In this document: positions 1 through 10,447 of the stretch, piece after piece
Numbering within the stretch: position 1 is the stretch's first letter
Layout of the letters: every line of letters begins with the position of its first letter
Assembly: GCA_029204045.2 (NCBI GenBank)
Contig: CM055066.1
Span: 17,742,484-17,806,483, forward strand
Direction: 5' to 3'
Length of the DNA stretch: 64,000 nt
Origin: Tillandsia leiboldiana
Taxonomy: Eukaryota > Streptophyta > Magnoliopsida > Poales > Bromeliaceae
Translations under genes and position numbers: made by a program
Notes under the pieces: model-generated
The model's database searches: none
Told to the model about the DNA's origin: nothing
What the model saw: only the letters and a program-made list of their open reading frames with translations

Positions 1-2994
1 TCGGCGAGGGCTAGGAGGATGTTGAGCAGAGGTTGTACTGCCTTTTTGGCCACGGTTGTGGAGGTGCCTACGGCGGCACTGGGACTCGAGGATATCCCTA
101 TTGTCCGAGAGTTCCCAGATGTGTTTCCCCCAGAGCTGACGGCGATGCCGCCGGAGAGGGAGATTGAGTTCGTGATTGATGTGGTCCCTGGGACTGCACC
201 AATCTCAAAGGCACCCTATAGGATGGCGCCAGCCGAGTTAAGGGAGTTGAAAGCCCAGCTTCAGGATCTTTTGGATAGGGGCTTCATCCGACCCAGTGTT
301 TCTCCGTGGGGAGCGCCTGTGTTGTTTGTTAAGAAGAAGGATGGGTCACTCCGATTGTGCGTGGATTATAGGGATTTGAACAAAGTGACCATCCGGAACA
401 AGTATCCCCTCCCCCGGATAGATGATTTGTTTGATCAGTTACAGGGAGCATCTGTGTTCTCGAAGATTGATCTGCAGTCCGGTTACCACCAGCTTAGGGT
501 GAGGGCCGAGGACATCTCCAAGACGGCTTTCAGATCGCGGTACGGGCATTATGAGTTTACTGTGATGCCTTTTGGGTTGACTAATGCCCCTGCCGCATTC
601 ATGGACTTGATGAACAGGATTTTTCAGCCGTTTTTGGATCAGTTTGTGGTGGTGTTCATCGATGATATTCTGATCTACTCCCGGAGTGATCTGGAGCACG
701 AGGAGCACTTGAGGACCGTGCTACAGCTTCTGCGAGAGAAAAAGTTGTATGCTAAGTTCAAAAAGTGCGAGTTTTGGCTCCGGGAGGTTGCCTTTCTGGG
801 TCAGGTGGTTTCAGCTGCTGGAGTGGCGGTGGATCCGGCCAAGGTGGATGCTATTAGAGATTGGCCGAGGCCGACGACTATCACCGAGGTGCGGAGCTTT
901 ATTGGATTGGCGGGCTACTATCGGCGCTTTGTGGAAGGCTTTGCGAAGCTTTCCTCTCCCCTCACTCGTCTGACCAGAAAAGGGGTTAAGTTTGTTTGGA
1001 GCGAGACTTGCCAGAGCTGTTTTGAGGAGCTGAAGCAGAGGTTGATGACCGCTCCAATCCTTGCCCTCCCAGTTATGGGGGAAGGATTTGTGATCTACAG
1101 TGATGCCTCACATAGTGGTCTGGGGTGTGTGTTGATGCAGCATGGTAGAGTGATTGCCTATGCTTCACGGCAATTAAAGGACTATGAGAGGAATTACCCT
1201 ACTCATGATCTTGAGCTGGCAGCGGTGGTGTTTGCTCTGAAGCTGTGGCGGCATTATTTGTATGGAGAGCATTGCGAGATATATACTGATCACAAGAGCT
1301 TGAAGTATCTGTTCACCCAAAAGGAGCTGAATTTGAGGCAACGCCGATGGTTGGAGCTGTTAAAGGATTACGATCTGAGTATCCTTTATCATCCCGGCAA
1401 GGCCAATGTTGTGGCGGATGCTTTGAGTAGGAGGACGAGTCTGAGCTTATTGATCTCGCAGCAGGCGCCGTTGGTCGAGCAGATGAGGCGGTTACAGTTG
1501 GAGGTAGTATCCCCTGGGGTCTCTGCTAGACTCATGTCTATGGTCTTGCAGCCCACTCTGTTGGAGAGGATCAGGGACACTCAGAGTGAGGACCCCCACT
1601 TGATGAGGATCAGGACGCAGCTTCAGGCGGATCAGACAGGGGATTTTTCTGTGGATAGCTCGGGAGTACTGCGGTACAGGGACCGAGTGTGTGTGCCTAT
1701 GGATCAGGAGATTAGAGATCAGATTTTGAGAGAGGCCCATTTTACACCTTATACCATCCATCCTGGAGGTACTAAGATGTATAAGGATCTCAAGGCACAG
1801 TTTTGGTGGCCCGGGATGAAGCGGGACATTGGGAGATTCGTAGCTCATTGTCTAACTTGCCAGCAAGTGAAAGCAGAGCATCGCGTTCCTGCTGGTAAGT
1901 TGCAGAGTCTTCCAATTCCCGAGTGGAAATGGGACCACGTCACTATGGATTTCGTCGCTGGATTGCCGAGGGCGCAGAGCGGGGCTGATGCGATCTGGGT
2001 TATTGTGGACAGACTCACCAAGTCGGCGCACTTCTTACCGGTTCAGATGACCTGGTCACTGGAGCGTTTGGCACAGTTATATCTGGATGAGATAGTGAGG
2101 CTTCACGGCATACCTGCTTCGATTGTGTCAGATCGAGACCCGAGATTCGTATCACGCTTTTGGGGGAGTTTGCATTCTGCATTGGGGACTCAGCTCAGGT
2201 TTAGCACTGCTTTCCACCCACAGACCGATGGACAGTCAGAACGCACCATACAGACCCTCGAGGATATGTTGAGAGCGTGCGTTATGGATTTTGGAGGAGG
2301 GTGGTACCGGCACTTGTCGTTGGTTGAGATCGCGTACAACAACAGCTATCAGGCGAGCATCCAGATGGCTCCGTTTGAGGCGTTGTATGGACGCAAGTGT
2401 CGGTCTCCCTTATTTTGGAGTGACGTGGGTGAGAGAAGGACTTTGGGACCGGATTTGCTTTTGGAGGCTGAGGAAAAGGTCAGAGTCATTCGCCGACACC
2501 TTGTGACAGCCCAGAGTCGTCAGAGGAGCTACGCCGACATTCGACGGCGAGACCTGGAGTTTCAGGTTGGTGATCATGTCTTCTTGAAGGTCTCGCCCTC
2601 GAAAGGGGTCCGGAGATTTGGAGTACGGGGAAAGCTCAGTCCCCGCTTTATTGGGCCCTTTGAGGTACTTGACAGAGTTGGTCCTGTGGCATACAGAGTT
2701 GCTTTACCCCCGCGCCTGGCCGGAGTTCATGATGTCTTCCATGTCTCAGCTCTGAGGAGATATGTTTTTGACCCGTCGCATGTGATTGACTTCACTCCTT
2801 TGGAGATCGGCGAGGACTTGGTCTACGAGGAGCGCCCGTTGCGAATTCTTGCTCGTGAGGTGAGGGAATTGCGCAATCGGGCCATTCCGTATGTGAAGAT
2901 CCTGTGGAGCAATCACGAGGAGCGAGAGGCTACTTGGGAGCTGGAGACAGTGATGAGGGATGCCTACCCTTTCTTATTTGAGACTTCTATTTGA
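1..2994 (+). CDS. Element A1 pol polyprotein, partial at the left edge (RT-RNase H-integrase-chromodomain)
   Basis: Reverse transcriptase/integrase polyprotein of a Ty3/gypsy chromovirus. The frame is open from base 1 and stops at 2992-2994; protease and gag lie left of the window. Counting residues from the Met at 19: RT about 60-260 with VDYRDLN (115-121) and the catalytic FIDD (213-216); RNase H about 355-472 with D362, E399, D424, D467; integrase zinc finger H574, H581, C611, C614; integrase core D644, D705, E741 (spacing D-60-D-35-E); GPF/Y-like module about 872-897; chromodomain about 935-990 with W963 and W973. No stop or frameshift, unlike A2. The chromodomain probably steers integration to heterochromatin (family knowledge). 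It ends 59 bp before the 3' LTR. Confidence 0.95.
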   Translation, partial: SARARRMLSRGCTAFLATVVEVPTAALGLEDIPIVREFPDVFPPELTAMPPEREIEFVIDVVPGTAPISKAPYRMAPAELRELKAQLQDLLDRGFIRPSVSPWGAPVLFVKKKDGSLRLCVDYRDLNKVTIRNKYPLPRIDDLFDQLQGASVFSKIDLQSGYHQLRVRAEDISKTAFRSRYGHYEFTVMPFGLTNAPAAFMDLMNRIFQPFLDQFVVVFIDDILIYSRSDLEHEEHLRTVLQLLREKKLYAKFKKCEFWLREVAFLGQVVSAAGVAVDPAKVDAIRDWPRPTTITEVRSFIGLAGYYRRFVEGFAKLSSPLTRLTRKGVKFVWSETCQSCFEELKQRLMTAPILALPVMGEGFVIYSDASHSGLGCVLMQHGRVIAYASRQLKDYERNYPTHDLELAAVVFALKLWRHYLYGEHCEIYTDHKSLKYLFTQKELNLRQRRWLELLKDYDLSILYHPGKANVVADALSRRTSLSLLISQQAPLVEQMRRLQLEVVSPGVSARLMSMVLQPTLLERIRDTQSEDPHLMRIRTQLQADQTGDFSVDSSGVLRYRDRVCVPMDQEIRDQILREAHFTPYTIHPGGTKMYKDLKAQFWWPGMKRDIGRFVAHCLTCQQVKAEHRVPAGKLQSLPIPEWKWDHVTMDFVAGLPRAQSGADAIWVIVDRLTKSAHFLPVQMTWSLERLAQLYLDEIVRLHGIPASIVSDRDPRFVSRFWGSLHSALGTQLRFSTAFHPQTDGQSERTIQTLEDMLRACVMDFGGGWYRHLSLVEIAYNNSYQASIQMAPFEALYGRKCRSPLFWSDVGERRTLGPDLLLEAEEKVRVIRRHLVTAQSRQRSYADIRRRDLEFQVGDHVFLKVSPSKGVRRFGVRGKLSPRFIGPFEVLDRVGPVAYRVALPPRLAGVHDVFHVSALRRYVFDPSHVIDFTPLEIGEDLVYEERPLRILAREVRELRNRAIPYVKILWSNHEEREATWELETVMRDAYPFLFETSI

Positions 2995-3017
2995 GGTACG
3001 TCTCTTCTGTTTTCTTT

Positions 3018-3033
3018 GTTTCGGGGACGAAAC
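3018..3033 (+). promoter_or_regulatory. Perfect hairpin just before the polypurine tract (A1)
   Basis: GTTTCG, loop GGGA, CGAAAC: a perfect 6-bp stem with a GNRA-type tetraloop, 8 bases before the polypurine tract and followed by a T-run. The same hairpin is seen in A2, B, C and D2, with AGGA in the loop in B, C and D2. Function unknown; a role in plus-strand priming or RNA 3' processing is inference. Confidence 0.6.
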
Positions 3034-3041
3034 TTTTTTTT

Positions 3042-3053
3042 AGTGGGGGAGGA
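3042..3053 (+). promoter_or_regulatory. Polypurine tract of A1
   Basis: AGTGGGGGAGGA directly abuts the TG start of the 3' LTR and follows a T-rich run, the usual plus-strand primer site of gypsy elements. The same 12-mer precedes the LTR in A2, C and D2; B has TGTGGGGGAGGA. Confidence 0.9.
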
Positions 3054-3381
3054 TGTAGGACCCCTGAACCCCCATGCAGCTTTTTCCCATGAATCCACTG
3101 TGCAAACACCTGTTGATGGTGTATCTGGCCCATGGTGCATCAAAGGGATGCCACAGATGGACCCTGTGAGCTTCGGTTGGCTGTATTGGCCTTCGGCTGC
3201 TTTTGCCGAATTTTGGGAAAGGAATTTGGCCAAACAGAGGGTGGATTTGGATCCAGTGCGGAAAAACGCTTGAAAACGACTTTTTGTTTGCTAAATTCTG
3301 AGTCCGGATGCCCAAAAACGGATTCCCGAAAGTTTTACTGGATTTTTGGTGCATGGGGGAGCCGTGGACCGGCGGGGGTGC

Positions 3382-3785
3382 CACGTGGCAGGCTCGGATT
3401 GGCCGGCGCACGCGGCTGGGTCCACGGAAGGTCTGGGCTGTGACCGGGGTGCACCGCGGGGCGCGTGGACCGGCGGGTGTCCACGTGGCAGCGCCTGATT
3501 GGGCGGCCCACGCGCGCTTGGTCCACGGGCGAGCGCGGGGAGGCGTGGACCGGGGGCGCGCCACGTGGCAGCACCCGGTTGGCGGGCGCATGTGCGCGCG
3601 GTCCACGCAGCGCGCGGGGCAGGTCGCGGGCAGGTGGCCGTACGCGGGGCAGGTACGGCGACGTGGGCAGCGCCACGTGGCGCCCGCTGATTCGCGGGCG
3701 CCACCTACCGCGTTGACGCGGGCGGGGGACACGTGGCGCACTCCGCGGCAGCTTGCATGGCTGCCGCCTGTTCGGGCGACACGTG
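3382..3785 (+). promoter_or_regulatory. G-box array in the U3 of LTR A1
   Basis: Six CACGTG cores (3382, 3482, 3562, 3674, 3730, 3780) plus one GACGTG lie within about 400 bp, 180-580 bp upstream of the TATA box. The first three sit in degenerate repeats of about 80-100 bp that also carry GTGGACC/GGTCCAC inverted arms and a GATTGG or GGTTGG (inverted CCAAT-like) motif. CACGTG is the classic binding core of plant bZIP and bHLH factors (established); that it drives this LTR is inference. Confidence 0.6.
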
Positions 3786-3960
3786 GCGGGCGCCGGGGCG
3801 GGTCGGACGAAGCCAGGATCCCGTCCGACGGAGCATTTTGGGCTGGGCCGCACTGTGCGCGCCCGAAAGTTCTGGGCCGGGCCGCACTGTGTGTGCCCGA
3901 AAACTTTCGGGCGCCCGAAAGTTGGGACCTGATGGGTATTTTCCCAAAAGATTTCTTCAG

Positions 3961-3971
3961 CCTATAAATAG
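3961..3971 (+). promoter_or_regulatory. TATA box of LTR A1
   Basis: CCTATAAATAG, downstream of the GC-rich U3 and followed by a pyrimidine-rich CTCTTTGC-type tract that fits a start site about 30 bp on. The same element occurs in the A2, B and C LTRs, always at this place. Confidence 0.8.
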
Positions 3972-5530
3972 CCAGCCCGAGCCCTCTTTGCTTCCTTTTT
4001 TCTCTCTGTCTGTGCAAGATCTCCCCGAGCTTCCTCTTGGTGAAATTTTCCCCTCTTAATCCTTGATCTTCCTACCAAGTTCTAGGATTTTAGGAGGCTC
4101 GAATCCCGAGGTTCCCAATTTTACGGCGCGGCGCGACGTTGCATTCCTGGGTTCTTCTTCGGCGCAGCGACAGTGTTTTAGCTCCCCTGGGCTACTCCGA
4201 GATCATTTTGCTGTGATTCTTGCGCCGGTAGACTCCTAAGAGGTAGGACTTCATCTTTCGTTTTGGTCGCGCTTTCTCTTTTCGAGGTTTTGGCACGGAT
4301 CCCGAGGCAAACAGTGACCCCATTTTCTGTGTGGACTTCCTTGACAGCAGCGGGGTATTTTGGCCATATCTTTGCGCACGAGCATCTGACGGAAACGAGC
4401 TTATACAACTTTTTCATCTACGGATCGCAAGGAACGCGCTCGTATTTTTATTGGATTTTTTGTGAGATTTATTTCGAGGTGAAATTACTGTTTTCTCAGT
4501 GAACAGTGCACAATTTTTAGCACAGATTTTTGTATGAGTGTACCCCCTTGCCGAATTTTTATCTTGACTTACCGAACTCAGATTTGGGCGTGCAAGGTAT
4601 TGTTGCGAAGCTATCGACGCGAGGATCGCTGTGATATTTTTCTTGGAATTTCCTGGGCACTGTCTGCAGGTGATAATTTAACAGTTTTGAATCTGAGGTT
4701 GTATATGGTTATAAGAGCAATAATTGGGAGCCTAAGTGTAATTAGTGAGCTTTGTATTGTACCAGGAATATTACGGGTGAGCTAAAATTGTGGGAGCCAG
4801 GATTTGGAGTTTTGGTATTTTCTTGCTGTACGGATCCGGACAGTTAGCACTTCAGGTGGGTGGTTGTTGTACTCCTCTCCTTTGTATGCCCACTAGGAAC
4901 ATCAGAGTGTTCCCTCATTTTTGAGGCCCAAAGTATATTAGTAACCTTGCATGCTCTAGGGAATTAATTATTGGTTGATTGATCTTTGATAAATTGTTAT
5001 TTGATCCATGTGGAAATGGTTGGACTGCATGTTTAGGGTTAAAATAATAGTTGAGGATTATAAAATTGCTAAATATTCTATGAGACTGTCACTTTAGCTT
5101 ATGTCACTCTGAACTGATTACTCTTGGAAAATGGACAACATATTGAGACAATGCATGATTAAACGGGTCACTTAAATATTGACAGCTTTTATTGCTACAC
5201 TATCTTTTGGGACTTGACTTAGGAGAAACCATGCATTTATTCTTTTCTTCTCCTATTATCGATAGACTTGCGGCATAGTCGCTCAGTTCGAGCGTGTGTG
5301 GACAGTGTAGCCAGGTATTGGGGATTTGGGACAGGTTGGGCTTTTGACAGGGTGTTGCGGCGACCACGGATCTTGGGTGGTTGACCGGGTTGTTACTGTT
5401 GCATCAGATTGGGGGTTTTGGGGATCGGGATTCTTTAGTGGATGGAGTTTTCCACTTTGATCATAGGCATGATCCAGTCCTGCTATTATGAGACAGTGGT
5501 TACAGAGATGCTTGTTACAGTGATTTCCTT

Positions 5531-5556
5531 ACTCGTGTGGGTCGCTCCCCTCGAGT
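5531..5556 (+). other. Conserved LTR hairpin ACTCG...CGAGT (A1)
   Basis: ACTCG-TGT-GGG-TCGCT-CCC-CT-CGAGT can fold as an interrupted hairpin. The 26 bp are unchanged in LTR A (also 14582-14607 and 23102-23127), C (30886-30911, minus) and D' (29450-29475, minus). D2 (42286-42310) has a GGGG/CCCC version. B lacks it and carries 60-bp repeats nearby. Confidence 0.5.
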
Positions 5557-6001
5557 GCCATTCCGGAGTGTGCGACCGGACGGATCGAGGCCGGTCTGTT
5601 ATTACTTTAGAGCTTGATCGGACGGGCCGAGGCCGATCTGTTACTTACGTTGGGGACATGACCGTTATCAGGCAGTAGTCGGTCAGTATCCCACAGATGA
5701 GATTAGCAGGCAGTGCCAGTGTCCACTGGCGTTAGATTGGGTCATTTTGACAGGCTTCTTGATACTGATGCATACTTTTCCATACTTATTGGTTTACCAT
5801 GTAGAGGCATATTAGGGGTAGCACTTCATCAGTTGTCATTCATAGCTTCACCCCCCCCTTTCTCTTCTTCCCTTTTGACCTCTGATTACCTGGTGGGCAT
5901 ATTTGAGCTGAGGCTTTACCCACTAGGGGAGGCTACTGGTTATAGTAGTACTTACCCCCCCATTGTCTTTTCTTGTTTCTTTCTTCCCCTTTGTTTTGCA
6001 G

Positions 6002-6064
6002 AGTCCTCTGTGGGAGGTTGCTGGGCCGTCAGCAACTGATCGAGGTAAGCGGATTGCAGACTAG
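6002..6064 (+). other. LTR tail reading frame (A1 copy, frame broken by one extra base)
   Basis: Follows a pyrimidine tract ending in TTTTGCAG, a good splice acceptor. In the A2 copies the frame reads SSVGVAGPSATDRGKRIAD then TAG. Here an extra G (GGGAGG for GGGAG) breaks it, probably an assembly error. The family comparison is given under the 15052-15113 copy. Confidence 0.4.
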
Positions 6065-6401
6065 ATAGAGAGCCACCGAGGGTTGTAGCACGTAGCTGGA
6101 GCTTTGGGTACCTGGTCTTCTCAGACAGCTTTTGTTTATTTCTTTTGGGTCTGGCTTCTGCCAGCTGTTTGTATATTTAGTGGTGAGCTGGGAGAGACAT
6201 CTGTATTTTATTCCACTGTTGTACTCTTCTACTTCCAGCTTCTGTCTGAGATACAGTAGTTTTAGTTTAGCTCTGATTATATGCTTTTTATTATTATTTC
6301 TTATCTGAGCAGGTTACCGACGCTTCGTGTATGTGGAAATACCGCATGCACGGCGGATCTGTAGACGGGCCCGGGTTCTGGTTTACACCCGGGGCGTGAC
6401 A

Positions 6402-8454
6402 AATTCACTGTATGATCAATTGTTAACAAGGGTAACAAAGTGTGAATTGGGTCTTATGTAATCATGGGCCAACCTGTATGTGAGCCTCCTGTTGGCCAAG
6501 CCTGTGAGCACGGGTTCCGTTCGTTCAAACAGACACGCTGAAACTTACGGCGTGATTTGGTTGCCCGGTTTTGCGAGAACGAGTCGAAACAAGTTATAAT
6601 ATAGTGTTTTTATGCAAATTTAACATGTACCTTGGACCCAGATGTGTCGGGACACGCCGCTGTCTTTGGACGGTGTTTCACACCTACCAGATATTTTGTT
6701 AGAGTCCCGAGGACTCTCGTTGAGCGGGGAATTGAATCTTGTCCGTGTTAGCGTTGCGTTACTGTAGTGTGTCAGGATGGCATGAGCGAGTTAGTTCTGA
6801 CTACAGTTTCTATTCAGGGCCCCAGCGGTTCAGCACCAGTCTAGTCTAGCGGGAGCTCAGGATCAGCCTACATTGGTGGGTTTTATTTGGAGACTAGCAT
6901 GGCATTTCCGACATTTGTAATAACACTGTTGTGCATTTAACTGAGGTATTGTGGATAGTCTCTATGGTTCTTGTAGTGACTACTGTGATAATGATAGTCT
7001 CTATTGTTCTTATTATCTGTCTATATGTAGATGATAGTCTCTATGGTTCGTGTTATCTGACTATATGTAGATGATAGTCTCTATGGTTCTTGTTATCTGA
7101 CTATATGTAGATGATAGTCTCTATGGTTCTTGTTATCTGTCTATATGTAGATGATAGTCTCTATGGTCTTGTCATCTGACTATATGTAGATGATAGTCTC
7201 TATGGTTCTTGTTATGACTATATGTAGATGATAGTCTCTGTGGGTTGTTTTGGGATTTGCAATGGTTTCCGGCGATTGTGCTTTGTTGAAATAAATATCT
7301 ATTTGTGCTAACATGGTAGTCCTTGTGGTATTTATCGTTGAGTGTATTTGGTGCTATGGTACTTTGCTCGAGGCTGCAGCACGCGCACCCGTGGTTTGGC
7401 CACCGCAAAGGGGCGCTTTTCCGGAAAAGTGGTCCATGACCGGGATACCCACTAGGACGAGTGGGGCCCTTGTAGTTGTGGGGCGGGATGCGCCCAGAGG
7501 AGCGGTGCGACGTCGGTTTAGTTGTCCGACGTGGGAGCGGTGCGACCGTCGGTTAGTTGCCCGACGTGGAGCGGTGAGATCCGTCGTTAGTTGTCCGACG
7601 GGGTCGGGGTATTGCAGGTCTACAGGTGTTCGTGTCATTTTTTCCCTCTCGGGAGTAGGGTTGCTCCGGCTGGTTACAGTTAGACATATTACTTTACCCT
7701 ACATTACTTTATCATTATTGTTTAGTCGCTGACTTCCCCCTTGCGACAGGGTCCTTCAGGGAGAGAGATAGGCGACGGTGAGGCACGGCAGGAGTTCCTG
7801 GGTCTCTGAGACCCGAACAGTACTTTCATTTTCTCTTTAGCATTTCATTCACATTGTAGACTGTGGTGTGGTTCTCGATACCTCGTGGGGTCGGTGTGGA
7901 TGTCGGCATGGTGATTATTAAATTATTTAATTCCTTCTATCTCTGTTGGCCGCTTTAAGAAAAATAAAGAGCAAACAAAAGAAAAGATTTCGAAAACTGT
8001 TTTCAAAAGTTAGGTGTCGTGTGGGCACCGTTTTCAAAACCTTGTGGATTTATGGATTTCGAAAATGGATTTCAAAACCTAAGTGTCGTGGGGGCATGTT
8101 TTCCAAACCTCTGGTTTTAGTTGCTTTCGAAAAGTGTTTTTCAAAATTTGCCGCCGGGTGGGCGTCGTTTCAACCATTGTGGATTTATCCTTTTAAACTG
8201 ATCGGCCGTGAGTTATTCTGCATTTGTGAATGGGTGTATGTTTGAACTGTTGTGATTGACTGTATATCTGTTTGTGACTTGTATGAGCCGCGACGCCTGC
8301 ATATACAGGGAGACTCTGTCCGTTGCAGAGTGATCCTGTATATGCGGCGGATGGGCACGCGCCGGGGAAGAAGGTTTTTCAAAAAAAAATATACACGCAA
8401 AACACCTACCTTTTTGTGAATCGTTTCCGCTGAAATAAATCCCCGGGGCGTGAA
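6402..8454 (+). repeat. Right part of solo LTR E (duplicate assembly of 23979-26090)
   Basis: Starts with AATTC directly after LTR A1 and ends CCCCGGGGCGTGA(C)A followed by CATAA (8455-8459). It is colinear with 23979-26090 but lacks many single bases found there, for example in homopolymers, which is the pattern of unpolished sequence near a contig end. No gene is seen in it. Confidence 0.8.
6954..7238 (+). repeat. Tandem repeat of about 40 bp, noisy copy
   Basis: Diverged or indel-bearing copies of GATAGTCTCTATGGTTCTTG plus TTATCTGACTATATGTAGAT. It corresponds to the regular 40-bp array at 24548-24838. Confidence 0.8.
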
Positions 8455-10347
8455 CATAATGCCCTTACCGGTTCTGAAGCCCTCTAGGCAAAGTCCTCGA
8501 CTGTCTGATTCCAAGTAGGTACTCGCATCATACCATAACTGCCGAGTATAGCTCCATCAAAAGGTCCTAGATACCACCCGGACATGTCTACACTCGAACC
8601 ATAAAAGGACCCTACGTCGTGTATCAACGACGTGGCATCACCACCGTGTACCAACGGCGTGGTACTAGGTCAAAACAGTCCCCTCGATCCATCAGATCCT
8701 GCAACTGCGCCATCAGTTCCTCAGCTCTACCGTGATATCCAATGAGGTTGTGTCGAGGGTGGCGCGGTCTCCCGAACCACGTCAACGCAATCTCTATCTC
8801 CCTAACCGGCGGCATCACAAACAGCTCAGGTGAAATCACACCCAGGATCTCGGGGCAACAGAGATATCCTTGAATCCCGGTGCCGCCAAAAGCACCTCTC
8901 ACACTGTCGCTATAGCCTGTGTGCTCTAATAATCTCAACAAGCAAGCTCCTCTTGTTCTGCCTCGCAGAAAATCGATGTCCTCACTCTCTCCTCATTAAA
9001 CACTCCTATGGCACTGTGCCAATCAATCTCAAGCACATGGTCCAAAACACCGAACTGCACAATTACCAATAAGTCTGCCTGTACAACTCGCGGCCTCAAC
9101 TGCTGGACATGATCCAAGACTTCCTCCACATGCACAGCACTAACAGGAACCTGTACCTCGAGTGCAAGTGGTAACAAATCTGCCTCTAGTCCATGCAGGA
9201 ATACAACATGCTCTAACTCCGACTGCTGTGATGAAATCACACCTGCGACAACTTAATCCACTACCGTGGCGCCCTCCAATCGGGCGGCACAGATTCATCC
9301 ACTCGATGCAAGTGGTTGTCGCTCAATCTGCCTGAAAATCAGGACTATCCAATAGGGAGTAACGACCTCTGTTCTCTGCTCACACTGGGGCGACGAATAA
9401 GGTCCTCCGCAGATAACAAATCCACGATACCGCTGCGCCACTCTGATATAGATGCGATGCCACCTCATCGGGGTCCACTCCTCTCTGGCTTTTGGCTTCT
9501 CAGGAACCCGTCATCCTGGAAGGAAATCAAAAGTGCCTCTACGGCCGGATTTGTCCTCCATCACCCAGCGCCAAGCGCCAATATAATGAACTCGCCTCTA
9601 GCGGCATATCCCTATCCAAAGGAACTGCCGTGCCACGCTCCATACACAATGCCTACTCTAGCGAGGATCAAAACCTATAACGGAGGGACTGAATGAACTG
9701 AAGGTATCTGGCGCAATCCACTCCCAGCCACATATCCTTGCGCCTCGTCCCTCGAACCTTGAGCGCGCAGTTCAACAACTGCCAAAAACTCTCTAGCACG
9801 GGGGGCTCTCAATTGATCACTCCATCACCACCACAACCAAGACTCTGCCTCCAAAGGCTCCAAACTCAATCTTACGAGTCGGGTGGTCATATGCCAAATC
9901 TGGCTCATAGATCGATCGCGTCCGTCAGCTCACAGCTGTCACTATCCACCTTACCACGTGCCTCGCCACTAAACATGGGATAGAGGGGGCTACCACTCAA
10001 TCGGTGCAACAGAAATCCCCGCCCCTGAGGATACTGCAACCGGGTTGGTCTCAGAGGAAGCACTGTCGAGCTGCCCGCTGCTCCGACAACTGCGTCACTA
10101 AAACCAGCTGCTCGCTCACTTGCCGCTGATAGGCCTCAGACGATCCTGTCATCTGGAGTCCGGAATTCTCTGACCTCAATCCGGTGTCGGCCCAAAACCA
10201 ACCGTTCAAGCCAACTAACTATGACAGGATACACACGCCGGTCAAAACCCAGCGTAGGGGGAGTACACAGCTCGCCACGACGAAACGCAAAAGCAGCCAC
10301 CAAAGCCACTCGACCCACTCCAGCGAAAGTCTCGAGCATGTTACCCA
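8455..10347 (-). pseudogene. Degenerate D' gag-pol relic (duplicate assembly of 26091-27998)
   Basis: On the minus strand, 8624-8941 resembles the segment just before RT (MPPVREIEIA and RAEELMAQLQDLMDRG match MPPEREIEFV and RELKAQLQDLLDRG of A1), and 8935-9240 resembles the protease-to-RT linker (LHGLEADLLPLALEVQVP). There are many stops and frameshifts and no catalytic motif. It ends at the N gap; the 28 bp before the gap match the D' leader just before its palindromic hairpin. Confidence 0.75.
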
Positions 10348-10447
10348 NNNNNNNNNNNNNNNNNNNNNNNNNNNNNNNNNNNNNNNNNNNNNNNNNNNNN
10401 NNNNNNNNNNNNNNNNNNNNNNNNNNNNNNNNNNNNNNNNNNNNNNN
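10348..10447. other. Assembly gap of 100 N
   Basis: Exactly 100 N, a conventional placeholder for unknown length. The sequence on the left duplicates 17542-27998 and the sequence on the right starts inside D' RT, so this is probably a scaffold join between overlapping contigs rather than missing DNA. Confidence 0.9.

Larger units (their letters stand above)
3054..6401 (+). repeat. 3' LTR of element A1 (family A, 3348 bp)
   Basis: Runs from TGTAGGACCCC to GGGGCGTGACA. Order: GC-rich U3 with G-box array, TATA box at 3961, pyrimidine-rich leader, AT-rich middle, a block shared by all families (GACTTAGGAGAAACCATG), a conserved ACTCG...CGAGT hairpin, the stop-terminated tail frame at 6002-6064, and a terminal hairpin. 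It is followed by AATTC, the target duplication also found on both sides of A2. Sequence and flank match 20617-23978, so this is probably the same LTR assembled twice. Confidence 0.93.

Noticed and set aside
2994..3054. Possible envelope-like or extra gene between pol and the 3' LTR
   Set aside because: Only about 60 bp separate the pol stop from the LTR in A; B is similar (about 47 bp). There is no space for another gene.
3040..4017. Long open frames (up to about 325 codons) on both strands in the GC-rich LTR U3, repeated at 12096-13064, 20603-21583, 32314-33209 and 40049-40945
   Set aside because: They overlap each other in several frames on both strands, are Arg/Pro/Ala-rich, coincide exactly with the GC-rich promoter part of LTRs, and differ in frame between families; this is expected from few stop codons in GC-rich DNA.
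7313..7732. Open frames in LTR E (for example 139 codons here; 231 codons at 25131-25826)
   Set aside because: They run through tandem repeats, are not preserved between the two assemblies of the same region, and show no domain.
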